NCBI RefSeq assembly: GCF_031846585.1
Contig: NZ_JAVRHK010000005.1
Location: 124,001 to 188,000, forward strand
Origin: Autumnicola musiva
Lineage (GTDB): Bacteria > Bacteroidota > Bacteroidia > Flavobacteriales > Flavobacteriaceae
Reading direction: 5' to 3'
DNA length: 64,000 nt
Notes under the pieces: model-generated
What the model was told of the DNA's origin: nothing
The model's input: only the letters and a program-made list of their open reading frames with translations
The model's database searches: none
Translations under genes and position numbers: made by a program
In this document: positions 62,166-64,000 of the stretch, one piece after another
How the letters are laid out: every line of letters starts with the position of its first letter
How positions within the stretch are numbered: position 1 is the first letter of the stretch

Positions 62166-64000
62166 TTATTCTTCTAACTTAATGTCCAGGCCAAGACCTT
62201 TCAATTCATGCATAAGTACATTGAAAGATTCTGGTAATCCCGGTTCCGGCATAGGCTCTCCCTTCACGATTGCTTCGTAGGTTTTAGCCCTTCCTATCAC
62301 GTCATCAGATTTTACGGTCAAGATTTCCCTAAGGGTGCTTGATGCTCCATAAGCCTCAAGTGCCCAAACCTCCATCTCACCAAAACGCTGACCACCAAAT
62401 TGTGCCTTACCACCAAGTGGTTGTTGGGTAATTAATGAGTAAGGACCAATTGAACGCGCATGCATTTTGTCGTCAATCATGTGCCCTAATTTCAACATGT
62501 AAATCACCCCTACAGTTGCACGCTGGTCAAATCGCTCTCCTGTACCGCCATCATAAAGATAGGTGTGACCATATCTTGGAATACCGGCTTCGTCGGTTAG
62601 ACCGTTAATCTGATCAATAGTTGCACCATCAAAAATAGGAGTCGCATATTTCTTACCGTTTTTCTGACCAGCCCAACCGAGTACAGTTTCATAAATCTGA
62701 CCAATATTCATACGTGAAGGTACCCCTAGCGGGTTCAACACGATATCTACCGGTGTTCCGTCTTCAAGGAATGGCATATCTTCCTGACGAACGATTCTTG
62801 CAACAATACCTTTGTTACCGTGACGTCCCGCCATTTTATCCCCTACTTTAAGCTTACGTTTCTTGGCGATGTAAACTTTAGCAAGTTTAAGGATACCGGA
62901 AGGAAGCTCATCTCCAACAGAGATGGTAAATTTCTCCCTTCTTAGGTTACCCTGAAGGTCATTTTCTTTAATTTTATAATTATGCAGGAGATCTGCCACT
63001 AAAGTATTCAGGTGATCGTCTGTAGTCCAGGTACCCTGGGTAAGGTGAGTATAATCGTCTACAGCATTTAACATCTTAAGAGTATATTTCTTACCCTTTG
63101 GCATTACTTCTTCTCCAAGATCATTCTGAACACCCTGAGCAGTTTTTCCGCCAATGATAGCAAATAATTTATCTACCAGATCAGTTTTTAAACTCTGAAA
63201 CTTAGCTTCATATTTTTGCTCCAGGGCTGAAATATCTTCTTTATCCTGAGCTCTTTTCCGCTTGTCTTTTATAGCCCTCGCGAAAAGTTTTTTATTGATT
63301 ACCACTCCACTTAATGACGGAGAAGCTTTAAGAGACGCATCTTTAACATCTCCTGCCTTATCACCAAAGATAGCTCTCAAAAGTTTTTCTTCAGGAGTAG
63401 GATCGCTTTCTCCTTTTGGAGTGATCTTTCCAATTAGAATATCACCAGGTTTAACTTCGGCACCAATTCTAATCATACCGTGCTCATCAAGGTCTCTTGT
63501 AGCCTCCTCTGAAACGTTAGGAATATCATTGGTCAATTCTTCATTACCTAATTTGGTGTCACGAACTTCCAGGGAATATTCATCAATATGAATAGAGGTG
63601 AAAATATCATCCCTAACCACTTTTTCAGAAATTACAATTGCATCCTCAAAGTTGTAACCTTTCCATGGCATAAAAGCAACCTTCATGTTTCTACCAAGAG
63701 CAAGCTCACCAGCCTCGGTGGCATAGCCCTGGCAAAGCACCTGACCTTTAGCTACCCTATCCCCCACACTTACAATTGGCTTCAGGTTGATAGAAGTTCC
63801 CTGGTTGGTCTTACGGAATTTGATAAGATTATAAGTTTTGGAATCACTGTCAAAACTTACCATTCTCTCCTCTTCAGTACGATCGTACTTGATAGTGATC
63901 TGGTTTGCATCAACATATTCCACTTCCCCATCTCCTTCAGCATTAATCAATACACGGGAATCTGTAGCTACCTGTCTTTCAAGACCTGTTCCCACAATAG
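62166..64000 (-). CDS. rpoB: DNA-directed RNA polymerase subunit beta (5' end beyond window)
   Basis: The frame runs without a stop from the edge at 64000 to the stop at 62166; the visible 611 codons are the C-terminal half. The GTG near 63995 is internal (IVGTGLERQVA is a conserved interior block), not a start. Typical parts include FMPWKGYNFEDAIVISE, MAGRHGNKGIVARI, PLGVPSRMNIGQIYE and GGKAQFGGQRFGEMEVWALE, the last binding RpoC. The C-terminus MHELKGLGLDIKLEE is complete. It forms the catalytic core of RNA polymerase with the following rpoC. Confidence 0.97.
   Translation of the reverse strand, partial: IVGTGLERQVATDSRVLINAEGDGEVEYVDANQITIKYDRTEEERMVSFDSDSKTYNLIKFRKTNQGTSINLKPIVSVGDRVAKGQVLCQGYATEAGELALGRNMKVAFMPWKGYNFEDAIVISEKVVRDDIFTSIHIDEYSLEVRDTKLGNEELTNDIPNVSEEATRDLDEHGMIRIGAEVKPGDILIGKITPKGESDPTPEEKLLRAIFGDKAGDVKDASLKASPSLSGVVINKKLFARAIKDKRKRAQDKEDISALEQKYEAKFQSLKTDLVDKLFAIIGGKTAQGVQNDLGEEVMPKGKKYTLKMLNAVDDYTHLTQGTWTTDDHLNTLVADLLHNYKIKENDLQGNLRREKFTISVGDELPSGILKLAKVYIAKKRKLKVGDKMAGRHGNKGIVARIVRQEDMPFLEDGTPVDIVLNPLGVPSRMNIGQIYETVLGWAGQKNGKKYATPIFDGATIDQINGLTDEAGIPRYGHTYLYDGGTGERFDQRATVGVIYMLKLGHMIDDKMHARSIGPYSLITQQPLGGKAQFGGQRFGEMEVWALEAYGASSTLREILTVKSDDVIGRAKTYEAIVKGEPMPEPGLPESFNVLMHELKGLGLDIKLEE

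Overview
The window is chromosomal DNA from a member of the Bacteroidota, most likely a marine Flavobacteriaceae species of the Gramella/Salegentibacter/Zunongwangia kind. The reasons are a SusC/SusD/SusE polysaccharide-uptake locus, a type IX secretion (T9SS) sorting domain and a PorD-type protein, the Bacteroidota-specific form of RNA polymerase omega, a 1433-residue RpoC, promoter motifs of the TTTG-N20/21-TAnnTTTG type, few Shine-Dalgarno sequences, and moderately AT-rich DNA. No phage, insertion sequence or CRISPR array was seen.

Layout. 1-7225 (minus strand) is a Sus-like locus: a membrane-anchored SusR/DUF6377-type regulator, then susC, susD and a susE cut by the window edge, with a LacI-type palindrome in front of susC. 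7226-7916 holds no intact gene; it carries the last 76 codons of a TolC/CusC-type efflux channel with its terminator, and a REP-like palindromic repeat. 7917-17497 (mostly plus strand) carries a DUF481 outer-membrane protein, divergent pcm, a Gfo/Idh/MocA oxidoreductase, a 3-hydroxyacyl-CoA dehydrogenase, a DUF1015 protein, a PLP homeostasis protein, an exonuclease/GIY-YIG fusion, a potassium channel, miaA and a small outer-membrane protein. 17621-24631 is a 2336-residue NHL/HYR/cadherin-like T9SS-exported protein. 24888-36931 is a long minus-strand housekeeping block: a two-component pair, coaE, YbbR, GT2, fabI, recN, porD, coaBC, rpoZ, bamD and dapA.

37311-39020 is a 5'-nucleotidase split into two genes. 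Then come a hybrid sensor kinase, DoxX, AlkB, an S1/P1 nuclease, an SPFH protein followed by a 55-codon Arc-type regulator and a HAD phosphatase, a DUF819 transporter, a DUF4369 lipoprotein, mqo, tRNA-Thr(UGU), a small conserved protein, a peroxiredoxin, queD, idi, a two-lobed aspartic protease, prfC, an AgcS-type symporter, a Ppx/GppA phosphatase with HD domain, a DUF3467 protein, rpoC and the 3' part of rpoB.

Most of the window is conserved core genome. The accessory or less explained parts are the Sus locus with its operator, the decayed TolC remnant, the giant repeat protein with a recent internal duplication, the SPFH-Arc-HAD cluster with its palindromic repeats, and two AT-rich orphan genes (16883-17497 and 51436-52317). 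I found no clear candidate for a wholly new system. The SPFH/Arc/HAD cluster and the internally repeating giant protein are the best places to look further. All functional calls come from reading motifs in the translated sequence; no database search was run.
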